DNA from: Kineococcus rhizosphaerae
Lineage (GTDB): Bacteria; Actinomycetota; Actinomycetes; Actinomycetales; Kineococcaceae
Assembly: GCF_003002055.1 (NCBI RefSeq)
Contig: NZ_PVZF01000009.1
Location: forward strand, 1 to 64,000
Length of the DNA: 64,000 bases
Reading direction: 5' to 3'
Of this stretch, positions 25,647 to 33,282 are shown one piece after another. A program made the position numbers and the translations under genes. How positions within the stretch are numbered: position 1 is the first letter of the stretch; each line of letters opens with the position of its first letter. The notes below the pieces were generated by a model that was not told the origin of the DNA, made no database searches, and saw only the letters and a program-made list of their open reading frames with translations.

Positions 25647-28600
25647 TCACGCGCGGGTCAGGCGCAGCGTGAGGATCTGGAACGGGCGCAGCGTGAGCGT
25701 CGCGCCCCCGTCCCGCACCGTCGTCGCCCCCTGCTCCAGCGGGCGTTCGAGCAGGTCGACCTCCGTGACCGACCCCACCGGGAAACCCCACCGCACGGTG
25801 GTGCGGACCCGGCCGCCGAGCGCCTCGTAGAGCCGGACGACGACGTCGCCCGAGCCGTCCTCGGCGAGCTTGACCGCCTCCACCACGACACCGCCGTCCT
25901 CGACGGCGACGAGGGGTTCGACCGGTCCGGCGCCCTGCACGACCCGCGGGGCGAGGTTCTGCCGGTACCCCTCGCGCACGGCGTCGGTGATCTGCGCGCC
26001 GACGACGAGCGAGTACTCCAGGTGGTGGCTGCCCTGGTCGGTCTCGGGGTCGGGCGACAGCGGGGCCCGCAGCAGCGACAGGCGCACCGTCGTCCCCGGC
26101 CGTCCGCCCTCGACGGCGCTGCGGGTCACGTCGTGGCCGTAGGTCGCCGAGTTCGTGACCGCGGCGCCGTACCCGGCCTCGCCGACGTGCACCCAGCGGT
26201 GCGCGCAGATCTCGAACCGGGACGCGTCCCAGCTGGTGTTCTCGTGGGTGGCGCGGAACACGTGCCCGAACTGGATCTCCGAGGCGGACCGGTCGGCGTG
26301 GACGTCGAGGCCGAACGCGGCCTTGAGCAGGGCCTCCCGGTCGTGCCAGTCCACGTCCAGGGAGTACGCCAGGCGCGCTTCGCCGCGGGGCAGCCGGACG
26401 GTCTGGACGAGGGTGCTCGCCCCCGTCGACCGGGTCACCACGACGCTCGCGCCCCGCCCCGGGTCCCCGTCGTCGGGGTGCACGACGACGGACTCGGCGT
26501 CGGTGAGGTCGCGCACGACGTTGCGGTAGTGCGCGTCGACGTCCCAGGCGTCCCAGCGGTTGGGGGTGTCGCGGTGCAGCTGCAGCAGTCCCGCGCTCGT
26601 CCCGGGCAGCAGGACCTCGCGGTCCTCCAGCAGGTCCAGCACCGAGACGACGTTCCCGCCGGCGTCGACCCGCACCCGCAGGAGCCCGTTGTCCAGCACC
26701 GTGTCCGCCCCGTCGGACGTGGTCGACACGGGCGCCCCGGCGGTCTCGGCGACGGCCAGGCCCAGGGCGGGGACGCCGTCGCGGGCGTGCGGGGCGGCGT
26801 TGGCCACCAGCCGCTGCGACCCCTCGCCGGCGAGCGCGCGCAGGGAACCGGCGACGAGCTCCTCCAGCTCGGCGCTGACCCGGGCGTGGGTGGCCGCGGC
26901 CTCGCGGTGCACCCAGGCGATCGAGGAGCCGGGCAGGATGTCGTGGAACTGGTGCAGCAGCACCGTGCGCCACAGCTCCTGCAACCGCGCGGCCGGGTAC
27001 TGCGCCCCCGTGCGCACCGCCGCCGTGGCGGCCCACAGCTCGGCCTCGCGCAGGAGGTGCTCGTTGCGGCGGTTGCCCTGCTTGGTCTTCGCCTGCGACG
27101 TGTACGTCCCGCGGTGCAGTTCCAGGTACAGCTCCCCCGACCACACGGGCCGGTCGGGGTAGTCCGCCTCGGCAGTGGTGAAGAACTGCTCCGGGGAGTG
27201 CAGCGACACCCGGGTGGACCCGTCGAGGCTGCCCAGCCGGTCGGCGCGCTGCAGCATCTCGCGGGTGGGGCCCCCGCCGCCGTCGCCCCAGCCGAACGGG
27301 ACGAGCGACCAGTGCGCGCGGCCCTTCTCCTGGAAGTTCCTGGCCGCGTGGGCCAGTTCCCGCGCGGACAGCTCGGAGTTGTAGGTGTCGACGGGCGGGA
27401 AGTGGGTGAAGATCCGCGTCCCGTCGATGCCCTCCCAGTCGAACGTGTGGTGCGGGAACTTGTTGTCCGCGTTCCAGGAGATCTTCTGGGTGAGGAACCA
27501 GCGGACCCCCGCCAGCTTCATGATCTGCGGCAGCGCCGCGGAGTACCCGAAGGAGTCCGGCAGCCACGCCTCCTGCGTGTCGACGCCGTACTCGCGCAGG
27601 AAGTAGCCCTTGCCCTCCACGAACTGCCGCACCATGGCCTCGGAGCCGACCATGTTCGTGTCGGACTCCACCCACATGCTGCCCACCGGGACGAAGCGCC
27701 CCTCGGCGATGCGCCGGCGCACCTTCTCGTGGACCTCGGGCCGGTGCTCGGCGATCCAGGCGAACTGCTGCGCCGAGCTCATGGCGTAGACGAACGAGGG
27801 GTGGACGTCCATGAGCTGGGTGACGTTCGCCGTGGTCCGCGCGACCTTGCGGACGGTCTCGCGCAGCGGCCACAACCAGGCCGAGTCGATGTGCGCGTGC
27901 CCCACCGCGCTGACCCGGTGCGCCGAGGCGCGCGCCTTCGCCGCGAACAGCGGCGCGAGGACCGAGCGGGTGCGGGCGGCGGACCCGGCGACGTCGTGCG
28001 GGTCGAGGGCGTCCAGCGCCCGGTCGATCCCCCGCAGCAGTTCCCAGCGCCGGGCGTCTTCCGGCGGCAGTTCCAGCATGAGGCCGCCAAGCACCTCCAG
28101 GTCGGCCAGGAGCTCGGCGACCTCGGTCTCGCGCACGCACACGTCGGCGCGGGCCAGGACGTACAGCGGCTGCTGCGGGGCGGTCAGCACGTCCCCCAGC
28201 GGCGTGGGGTCGAAGGCGTGCCCCCCACCGCCGAGGACGTCGGGGTTGGAGGCGGCCTCGACGAAGAACTCGAACTCCTGCGTCCCGGCGGGGACCGGGA
28301 TCCAGGTCGACAGGGGGTTGATCGACTTCACGGGTTCACCCGCGGGCGTGTACACGAGGCCCTCGGCCTGGAACCCGACGTGGTCGGCGACGGTCCCGAG
28401 GTCGAAGACGACCTCCACCGGCCGGCCCGCCCACTCCGCGGGAACCTGCCCGCGCAGGCGGAACCACGTCGTCCCCCACGGCAGCCCCCACGGCGTGCCG
28501 ACGGCGAACTCCTCGTAGGGCGCGGCGAGCCCCTCGGCGACGGGGACGGGTTCGCCCGGCGCGTGCCACGCCGCGACCTGCAGCGCGGTCGCGCCGGAGT

Positions 28601-28673
28601 GCACGGCGGGGCGCACGCGCTGCACCACCGCCCGCTCGAGCCGGGCTTCGGTGGCCTGACGGTGGTCGTGCAC
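25647..28673 (-). CDS. Alpha-mannosidase (GH38)
   Basis: A 1008-residue glycoside hydrolase 38. An N-terminal beta domain (1-230) precedes the catalytic domain with the zinc site HAHIDSAWLWP, the nucleophile Asp in WLPDSFGYSAALPQ, and the metal-binding HQFHDILPGSS. C-terminal beta domains follow (about 640-1008). It cleaves alpha-mannosides, probably from oligosaccharides inside the cell, as no signal peptide is seen. The LacI regulator gene lies 71 bases upstream on the same strand, with 13-bp repeats in the gap, so the two are probably one unit. Confidence 0.93.
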   Translation of the reverse strand: MHDHRQATEARLERAVVQRVRPAVHSGATALQVAAWHAPGEPVPVAEGLAAPYEEFAVGTPWGLPWGTTWFRLRGQVPAEWAGRPVEVVFDLGTVADHVGFQAEGLVYTPAGEPVKSINPLSTWIPVPAGTQEFEFFVEAASNPDVLGGGGHAFDPTPLGDVLTAPQQPLYVLARADVCVRETEVAELLADLEVLGGLMLELPPEDARRWELLRGIDRALDALDPHDVAGSAARTRSVLAPLFAAKARASAHRVSAVGHAHIDSAWLWPLRETVRKVARTTANVTQLMDVHPSFVYAMSSAQQFAWIAEHRPEVHEKVRRRIAEGRFVPVGSMWVESDTNMVGSEAMVRQFVEGKGYFLREYGVDTQEAWLPDSFGYSAALPQIMKLAGVRWFLTQKISWNADNKFPHHTFDWEGIDGTRIFTHFPPVDTYNSELSARELAHAARNFQEKGRAHWSLVPFGWGDGGGGPTREMLQRADRLGSLDGSTRVSLHSPEQFFTTAEADYPDRPVWSGELYLELHRGTYTSQAKTKQGNRRNEHLLREAELWAATAAVRTGAQYPAARLQELWRTVLLHQFHDILPGSSIAWVHREAAATHARVSAELEELVAGSLRALAGEGSQRLVANAAPHARDGVPALGLAVAETAGAPVSTTSDGADTVLDNGLLRVRVDAGGNVVSVLDLLEDREVLLPGTSAGLLQLHRDTPNRWDAWDVDAHYRNVVRDLTDAESVVVHPDDGDPGRGASVVVTRSTGASTLVQTVRLPRGEARLAYSLDVDWHDREALLKAAFGLDVHADRSASEIQFGHVFRATHENTSWDASRFEICAHRWVHVGEAGYGAAVTNSATYGHDVTRSAVEGGRPGTTVRLSLLRAPLSPDPETDQGSHHLEYSLVVGAQITDAVREGYRQNLAPRVVQGAGPVEPLVAVEDGGVVVEAVKLAEDGSGDVVVRLYEALGGRVRTTVRWGFPVGSVTEVDLLERPLEQGATTVRDGGATLTLRPFQILTLRLTRA

Positions 28674-28697
28674 GACGTCCTCCTCGACGGTTCCTGC

Positions 28698-28740
28698 TGC
28701 TGGGTCTCGCTGCTGGGTCTCGCTGCTGGGTCCTGCTGGG
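28698..28740 (-). repeat. 13-bp direct repeats in the lacI-mannosidase gap
   Basis: TGCTGGGTCTCGC occurs twice in tandem (28698-28723), followed by shortened copies TGCTGGGTCC and TGCTGGGAG. They lie in the 71-base gap just upstream of the mannosidase start. Confidence 0.75.
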
Positions 28741-28744
28741 AGTC

Positions 28745-29773
28745 CTACCGGTGGACCTGCTGCCGGTCCCCGAACTCGGCCAGTTCGACCGGGACGGTGA
28801 TCCGGCGCGGGGCGACGTCCACCCCGTCCAGCCGCTCGAGCAGGAGCCCGGCGGCCTGCCGCCCCACGTCCACCGGGTCGTACGTCACGAGCGCGACCCG
28901 GTCGACGAGGACCTCGGCGAGCTCGACCGTGTCGAAACCGGCGACGACGACGTCCGCGCGGGCGCGGTGGACGGCCAGCAGCGCCCCCACCGTCATCCGG
29001 TTGTTGTCGCAGAAGATCGCGGTGGGCGGGTCGGCCAGGGCCAGCAGGTCCTGCGTGGCGAGGCGCGCCTCGTCGCTGGAGTGCTGGGCGAAGTGCAGGA
29101 GTTCACGGTGCTCGGGGACGCCCGCGGCCTTCAGCGCGGCCCGGAACCCGGAGTACCGCTTGGACCCGGTGCCCGAGCCGCGGTCGCCGCCGACGTAGGC
29201 GATGCGCCGGTGCCCCCGCTCGAGCAACCGCCGGGTGAGCCGGCGGCTGCCGCCGACGTTGTCGAGCAGCACCACGTCGCCCTTGACGCCCCTGGGCAGG
29301 CGGTCGACGAACACGACGGGCGCCCGTTCGGCCAGGGCGGCGTAGCGGCCCGAGGCGTCGTCGGCGCCGGGGATCATGAGGACGCCGTCGACGCGGCGGC
29401 TGAGCAGCTCGCCGACGATCTCCTTCTCGCGGACCTCGTCGCGGTCACCGAGCGCGTCCCGGCCCGTGGACAGCAGCAGGACGACGTAGCCGGCCGCCGC
29501 GGCGACCTCCTCGACGCCGTGGGCGAGCTCGGCCGAGAACGGGTTGGTCAGGTCCTCGACGACGAGCGCGATCGTCGCCGTCCGCTGGCCGGGCCGCAGG
29601 GTGCGGGCGCTCTCGTTGCGCAGGAAGCCCAGGGCGGCCACGGAGGCCTCGACCCGCTCGCGCGTGGCGGCGTCGACGTACTTCTCGGCGTTGACGACGC
29701 GCGAGACGGTGGAGATGCTGACCCCGGCGTGCTCGGCCACGTCCCGCATGGTGGGCGGTCGTCCTGCTCCCAC
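28745..29773 (-). CDS. LacI-family transcriptional regulator
   Basis: A 342-residue repressor. The helix-turn-helix and hinge helix are MRDVAEHAGVSISTVSRVVN and NESARTLRPGQRT. A periplasmic-binding-like sensor domain follows (IALVVEDLTNPFSAEL, DGVLMIPG, RRIAYVGGDRG, VAGFDTVELAEVL). It likely senses a mannoside or manno-oligosaccharide and represses the downstream alpha-mannosidase and itself. GGAGGGG precedes the GTG at 29773, and an operator-like palindrome lies 26 bases upstream. Confidence 0.92.
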   Translation of the reverse strand: MGAGRPPTMRDVAEHAGVSISTVSRVVNAEKYVDAATRERVEASVAALGFLRNESARTLRPGQRTATIALVVEDLTNPFSAELAHGVEEVAAAAGYVVLLLSTGRDALGDRDEVREKEIVGELLSRRVDGVLMIPGADDASGRYAALAERAPVVFVDRLPRGVKGDVVLLDNVGGSRRLTRRLLERGHRRIAYVGGDRGSGTGSKRYSGFRAALKAAGVPEHRELLHFAQHSSDEARLATQDLLALADPPTAIFCDNNRMTVGALLAVHRARADVVVAGFDTVELAEVLVDRVALVTYDPVDVGRQAAGLLLERLDGVDVAPRRITVPVELAEFGDRQQVHR

Positions 29774-29798
29774 GTCGACCCCTCCCCGGCGAAGCGCC

Positions 29799-29812
29799 TG
29801 TGAACGTTCCCA
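29799..29812. promoter_or_regulatory. LacI-type operator upstream of the lacI gene
   Basis: TGTGAACGTTCCCA is a palindrome around AACGTT with a single mismatched pair, close to classic LacI-family operators. Its position before the repressor gene suggests autoregulation. Confidence 0.6.
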
Positions 29813-29883
29813 GCGCAGGGTAGACGACTCCCCCTCCCGGCGTCACGACTCCCGCCCCCGGCGTCGGCCGACCTCCCGCCGGA

Positions 29884-29932
29884 GGCACACCTCGCGCCCG
29901 GGACTGCGCTCCCCCGGGACGCGGGGTGTGCC
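29884..29932 (-). terminator. Long imperfect hairpin after leuA
   Basis: Arms starting GGCACACC and ending GGTGTGCC continue inward through TCGCG/CGCGG and CCCGGG/CCCGGG, about 19 pairs with one bulged A and one wobble, around a 10-base loop. It starts 11 bases after the leuA stop on the minus strand, so it is its probable terminator. Confidence 0.7.
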
Positions 29933-29942
29933 TGCGGCCCGG

Positions 29943-31301
29943 TCAGCCGGCGGTGTGGAGGGCGAGGACCTCGGCGGCGCTGACCTCGCGACCGGTGGCG
30001 TCGGTGCGCTCCTGCACACGGCGGGCCAGCGCGACCTGCTCGGCCCGCGTCAGCTCGATCCCGTAGGCGCTCTCCAGCAGGTGGGCGACCCCGCCCTTGC
30101 CGGACTGGGAGTTGACCCGCACGACCGCCTCGTAGTCGCCGCCGAGGTCGGCGGGGTCGACGGGCAGGTACGGCACCCGCCACGCGATCTCGCGCTCGGG
30201 CCTGCCCTGTGCGGCGGCGCGGGCGCGGTGCTCGGCGAACCCCTTGCGGATGGCGTCCTGGTGGGTGCCGCTGAACGCCGTGTGCACGAGGTCGCCGGCG
30301 TACGGGTGCCGGGGGTGCACCGGGATCCGGTTGCACTCCTCGACGACGCGGCGGACGTCGTCGATCCGCGAGAAGTCGACCATCGGGTCGACGCCCTGGG
30401 CGTGCAGGTTGAGGGCCAGCGTGACGAGGTCGACGTTGCCCGTCCGTTCCCCGTTGCCGAACAGGCACCCCTCGACGCGCTGCGCGCCGGCCAGGACGGC
30501 GAGCTCGGCGCACGCCACCCCGGTCCCCCGGTCGTTGTGCGGGTGGACGGACAGGACCACCGAGTCCCGGCGGTCCAGGTTCCGGTGCATGAACTCGATC
30601 TGGTCGGCGTACACGTTGGGCGTCGCGACCTCCACGGTGGCGGGCAGGTTGAGGATCACCGGCCGGTCCGGGCTGGCCTCCCACAGCGCCGTGACGGCGT
30701 CGCACAGCTCCAGGGCGAACCCGGGTTCGGTGAGGTTGAACACCTCGGGGGAGAACTCGAAGCGCACGTTCGGCAGGTCGCCGGCGAGTTCGAGCACGTC
30801 GCGGCAGCCGGCCAGCACCAGGTCGGTGAGCTCGGCGCGGTCGCGTCCCAGGACGACGTCGCGCCACACGGGCGCGGTGGCGGTGTAGAGGTGGACGACG
30901 ACGTCGTTGCGCAGGCCGCGCACCGACTCGACGGTGCGTTCGACGAGGTCCCGGCGCGCCGCCGTGAACACGACGACCGTCACGTCCGGCGGGGCGAGGT
31001 CGGACCCGGCCAGCAGCCGGACGAAGTCGTGGTCGGTCTGCGAGGCGGAGGGGTAGCCGACCTCGATCTCCTTGTACCCCGTGGCGACGAGCTGTTCGAA
31101 GAACCGGCGCTTGCGCAGCGGGTCCATGGGTTCGGCCAGGGCCTGGTTGCCGTCGCGCAGGTCGACGGGCACCCACAGGGGGGCCTGCTCCAGCCGCCGC
31201 GACGGCCACGTCCGGCCGGTCAGCGGCACGTCGACGCGGGAGAACACGTCGCGGTAGCGGTGCGAGGGCATCGGGGACGGTTGCTGACGGTTCCAGTTCA
31301 C
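29943..31301 (-). CDS. leuA: 2-isopropylmalate synthase lacking the regulatory domain
   Basis: A 452-residue catalytic protein. It condenses acetyl-CoA with 2-oxoisovalerate, the first step of leucine synthesis. The TIM barrel has [13 protein letters not shown] and [11 protein letters not shown] (metal ligands), [12 protein letters not shown] and the [15 protein letters not shown] subdomain. It ends at [12 protein letters not shown], where full-length actinobacterial LeuA (about 570-640 residues) continues into the leucine-binding domain; that domain is absent and no remnant follows. The GTG has AGGAG seven bases upstream. A Leu-rich leader peptide and pseudoknot precede it. Feedback inhibition by leucine is probably lost. 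Confidence 0.88.
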   Translation of the reverse strand: MNWNRQQPSPMPSHRYRDVFSRVDVPLTGRTWPSRRLEQAPLWVPVDLRDGNQALAEPMDPLRKRRFFEQLVATGYKEIEVGYPSASQTDHDFVRLLAGSDLAPPDVTVVVFTAARRDLVERTVESVRGLRNDVVVHLYTATAPVWRDVVLGRDRAELTDLVLAGCRDVLELAGDLPNVRFEFSPEVFNLTEPGFALELCDAVTALWEASPDRPVILNLPATVEVATPNVYADQIEFMHRNLDRRDSVVLSVHPHNDRGTGVACAELAVLAGAQRVEGCLFGNGERTGNVDLVTLALNLHAQGVDPMVDFSRIDDVRRVVEECNRIPVHPRHPYAGDLVHTAFSGTHQDAIRKGFAEHRARAAAQGRPEREIAWRVPYLPVDPADLGGDYEAVVRVNSQSGKGGVAHLLESAYGIELTRAEQVALARRVQERTDATGREVSAAEVLALHTAG

Positions 31302-31313
31302 GGTGGGCTCCTG

Positions 31314-31392
31314 CGGTCGGCGGGTCTCGGCGGGGATCGACCGGCGGCACCACGCACCACGACGGGGGCCGGTCGGTCAGGACCCGTCGTGG
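31314..31392 (-). ncRNA. LEU-type pseudoknot leader of leuA
   Basis: On the minus strand, segment 31392-31383 pairs with 31366-31357 (10 bp, perfect). The loop segment 31375-31368 (CGACCGGC) can pair with 31345-31338 (GCCGGTCG), giving an H-type pseudoknot. The latter can instead pair over six bases with 31319-31314, directly beside the leuA ribosome site. The first stem overlaps codons of the Leu-rich leader peptide. A conserved leuA pseudoknot (LEU element) is described for actinobacteria. Leucine-responsive control is inferred. Confidence 0.72.
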
Positions 31393-31412
31393 CGACGAAG
31401 GAGGAGCAGCAC
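31377..31412 (-). CDS. leuL: Leucine leader peptide of leuA
   Basis: An 11-codon frame reads M-L-L-L-L-R-R-H-D-G-S: a GTG start, then CTG, CTC, CTC and CTT, ending with TGA. Four successive Leu codons are what a ribosome-stalling leader needs. TACGGT ends six bases before the GTG, so the mRNA would begin at this start codon. The last codons form one arm of the first stem of the leader structure. Too short for gene finders. No homology evidence was available; the call rests on composition and position. Confidence 0.72.
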   Translation of the reverse strand: MLLLLRRHDGS

Positions 31413-31418
31413 CCGGCG

Positions 31419-31424
31419 ACCGTA
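31419..31424 (-). promoter_or_regulatory. -10 element TACGGT of the leuL-leuA promoter
   Basis: Minus-strand TACGGT lies six bases before the leader-peptide GTG, implying a leaderless start. No good -35 is seen. The divergent FadR-family promoter is about 25 bases away. Confidence 0.55.
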
Positions 31425-31448
31425 CCACTCCTCAGACAAGTAGCGGAG

Positions 31449-31454
31449 TAAGGT
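31449..31454 (+). promoter_or_regulatory. -10 element TAAGGT of the FadR-family gene
   Basis: TAAGGT ends six bases before the GTG at 31461, and no ribosome site is present. A short repeat ACTCC...GGAGT (31427-31449) overlaps this region and could be an operator. Confidence 0.55.
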
Positions 31455-31460
31455 GCTCTC

Positions 31461-32129
31461 GTGGAGATCGTCCGACGTGAACCCCTGGCCGACCGGGCCG
31501 CCGACCTGCTGCTCGAGCGCATCCGGTCCGGGGAGTGGCCCCTGGGGGCGAAGCTGCCCGGCGAGACGACCCTCGGGCCGCAGCTGGGCGTCGGACGGTC
31601 CACGGTGCGCGAGGCCGTCCGCCGGCTCGCCGGCCGCGGCGTCCTGGCCAGCCGCCAGGGCGCGGGGGTGTTCGTCACCGCCCTCGACGTCCCGCCGGAG
31701 CGCGGCGCGGTCCTGCAGCGCGCCGGGATCGTCCACGTGCTGCAGGCCCGGCTCGCCGTCGAGTCCGAGGCCGCCGGCCTCGCCGCGCGGGCCCGGACCC
31801 CGTCGGACCTGCGGACCCTGCGCCGGGCCCTGGCCGGCCGGGCCGCGCACCGGGACGAGGCCGAGGGCCACGTCGACGCCGACACCGCGTTCCACCGGGC
31901 GGTCGTGGCGGCTGCGCACAACCCCGTGCTCCTGGACCTCTTCGACTCCTTCGTCCCGCGGTCGCGGCAGGCGATGGTCGAGATGCTGCGGATCGGCGGC
32001 CCCTTCGGCTCCGAGGCCGACCAGGACGTCCACGCCGCCCTCGCCGACGCCGTCGGCGACCGCGACCCCGACCGCGCCCGCGCGGTGGTCCGCACCCACC
32101 TGGAGGCGCTCGTCGCGGCGCTGAGCTGA
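31461..32129 (+). CDS. FadR/GntR-family transcriptional regulator
   Basis: A 222-residue regulator. The winged helix is DRAADLLLERIRSGEWPLGAKLPGETTLGPQLGVGRSTVREAVRRLAGRGVL. The all-helical FCD effector domain follows, with DADTAFHRAVVAAAHNP and the HAALADAVGDRD region providing Asp/His metal ligands. Such regulators respond to small organic acids. It is divergent from leuA and leaderless; its target is unknown. It could act on the shared intergenic region or elsewhere. Confidence 0.88.
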   Translation: MEIVRREPLADRAADLLLERIRSGEWPLGAKLPGETTLGPQLGVGRSTVREAVRRLAGRGVLASRQGAGVFVTALDVPPERGAVLQRAGIVHVLQARLAVESEAAGLAARARTPSDLRTLRRALAGRAAHRDEAEGHVDADTAFHRAVVAAAHNPVLLDLFDSFVPRSRQAMVEMLRIGGPFGSEADQDVHAALADAVGDRDPDRARAVVRTHLEALVAALS

Positions 32130-32220
32130 CGCGACGGCCCGGGTGTCGCGGTGGTCGCGGAGCACGCGGCGCGGCCCGCCCCCGCCCGGCGGCCCCGACG
32201 CCCAGGGGCGGCCCCGGTCC

Positions 32221-32226
32221 TACCCT
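32221..32226 (+). promoter_or_regulatory. -10 element TACCCT of pdxH
   Basis: TACCCT ends six bases before the ATG at 32233, without a Shine-Dalgarno sequence. This is another leaderless layout. Confidence 0.58.
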
Positions 32227-32232
32227 GGGCCC

Positions 32233-32889
32233 ATGGAGGATCCTGCGGGCCGACGGGTCGACTACGGCGAGCGGCGCTTCGAGGAGACCGACCTCGCCGC
32301 CACCCCCCTGGCGCAGTTCCAGGCCTGGTACGACGGGGCCGTCGCGGCGGGCGTCGTCGAACCGAACGCCATGACCGTGGCGACGGCCGACGCCGACGGG
32401 GTGTCGGCGCGGACCGTGCTGCTGAAGGCGGTCGACGCCCGGGGTTTCGTGTTCTTCACCAACTACCGCTCCCGCAAGGCGCGCGGCATCGCCCACGACC
32501 CGCGGGTGTCGCTGCTGTTCGGCTGGCACGGGCTGCACCGGCAGGTCGCGGTGCGGGGCCGGGCCGAGCAGGTCCCGCGCGCCGAGACCGAGGCCTACTT
32601 CGCGACCCGGCCGTACGGCTCGCGCATCGGGGCCTGGGTCAGCGAGCAGTCGCAGCCCGTCGCGAGCTCGGCCGAGCTGCAGGCGCGCGAGGCGGAGCTG
32701 CGCGCCCGCTGGCCGCAGGAGGTGCCCGCTCCCCCGCACTGGGGTGGTTTCCTCGTGCGGGCCGTCGAGGTGGAGTTCTGGCAGGGCCGGACCTCCCGCC
32801 TGCACGACCGGCTGGTGTTCGTGAACTCCGGCGCGTCGACGGACCTGGACGGGGTGGGGAACTGGCGGGTCGAACGCCGCCAACCCTGA
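32233..32889 (+). CDS. pdxH: Pyridoxamine 5'-phosphate oxidase
   Basis: A 218-residue FMN enzyme that oxidises pyridoxine or pyridoxamine 5'-phosphate to pyridoxal 5'-phosphate. Family blocks are DPLxxF-like AATPLAQFQAWYD, EPNAMTVATADADGVSARTVLLK, GFVFFTNYRSRKARGI (FMN binding), RPYGSRIGAWVSEQSQPV and HWGGFLVRAVEVEFWQGRTSRLHDR at the C terminus. Length is normal. It supplies cofactor for the aminotransferases encoded nearby. It appears to be a single gene. Confidence 0.94.
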   Translation: MEDPAGRRVDYGERRFEETDLAATPLAQFQAWYDGAVAAGVVEPNAMTVATADADGVSARTVLLKAVDARGFVFFTNYRSRKARGIAHDPRVSLLFGWHGLHRQVAVRGRAEQVPRAETEAYFATRPYGSRIGAWVSEQSQPVASSAELQAREAELRARWPQEVPAPPHWGGFLVRAVEVEFWQGRTSRLHDRLVFVNSGASTDLDGVGNWRVERRQP

Positions 32890-32900
32890 GGGTTCGCCGA

Positions 32901-32937
32901 GATCGAGCAGGGATCGAGCAGGGATCGAGCAGGGATC
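32901..32937 (+). repeat. Three tandem 11-bp repeats before the mutarotase-like gene
   Basis: GATCGAGCAGG is repeated three times exactly (32901-32933), followed by a partial copy GATC. The 11-base period places each copy on nearly the same DNA face. The array ends a few bases before the -10 element of the next gene. Confidence 0.9.
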
Positions 32938-32942
32938 CGCAG

Positions 32943-32948
32943 TATCGT
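32943..32948 (+). promoter_or_regulatory. -10 element TATCGT of the mutarotase-like gene
   Basis: TATCGT ends six bases before the ATG at 32955, giving a leaderless layout with the 11-bp repeats covering the -35 region. Confidence 0.6.
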
Positions 32949-32954
32949 CGCTCC

Positions 32955-33278
32955 ATGGAGAGGACGCTGCACACGCGCCTGCACGCCGACGCGCTCGAGG
33001 CCTACGACCGGCTGCACGCCCGGGTGCCGGACGACCTGCTCCAGGCCCTCGCGGACGCCGGGGTCCGCGACTGGCGGATCTGGCGCGACGGGCGCGACGT
33101 GTTCCACTGGCTCGACGTCGAGGACTACACCGCGATGCGGGAGTTCCTGCGCGAGCACCCGGCGAACCTGGCCTGGCAGGCGCAGGTGACCCCGCTGCAG
33201 TCCACCCCGGACGACTACGACGGCGGCGACGACGGGCTGCCATTCGTGTGGAGCTTCGCCGAGCAGCGCAGGGGCTGA
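32955..33278 (+). CDS. L-rhamnose/L-fucose mutarotase family protein (DUF718)
   Basis: A 107-residue protein resembling the RhaM/DUF718 fold: RLHADALEAYDRLHARVPDDLLQALADAGVRDWRIWRDGRDVFHWLDVEDY, then ANLAWQAQVTPLQS. These dimeric proteins interconvert sugar anomers. Placed at the edge of a complete fucose locus, it probably acts on L-fucose and feeds the dehydrogenase its preferred anomer. The regulator gene starts four bases after its stop, so the two form a small operon. Confidence 0.75.
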   Translation: MERTLHTRLHADALEAYDRLHARVPDDLLQALADAGVRDWRIWRDGRDVFHWLDVEDYTAMREFLREHPANLAWQAQVTPLQSTPDDYDGGDDGLPFVWSFAEQRRG

Positions 33279-33282
33279 GGAC

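Noticed and set aside
29774-29942. Missing LeuA regulatory domain encoded after a frameshift
   Set aside because: The region holds the terminator hairpin and the LacI promoter; no frame resembles the leucine-binding domain.
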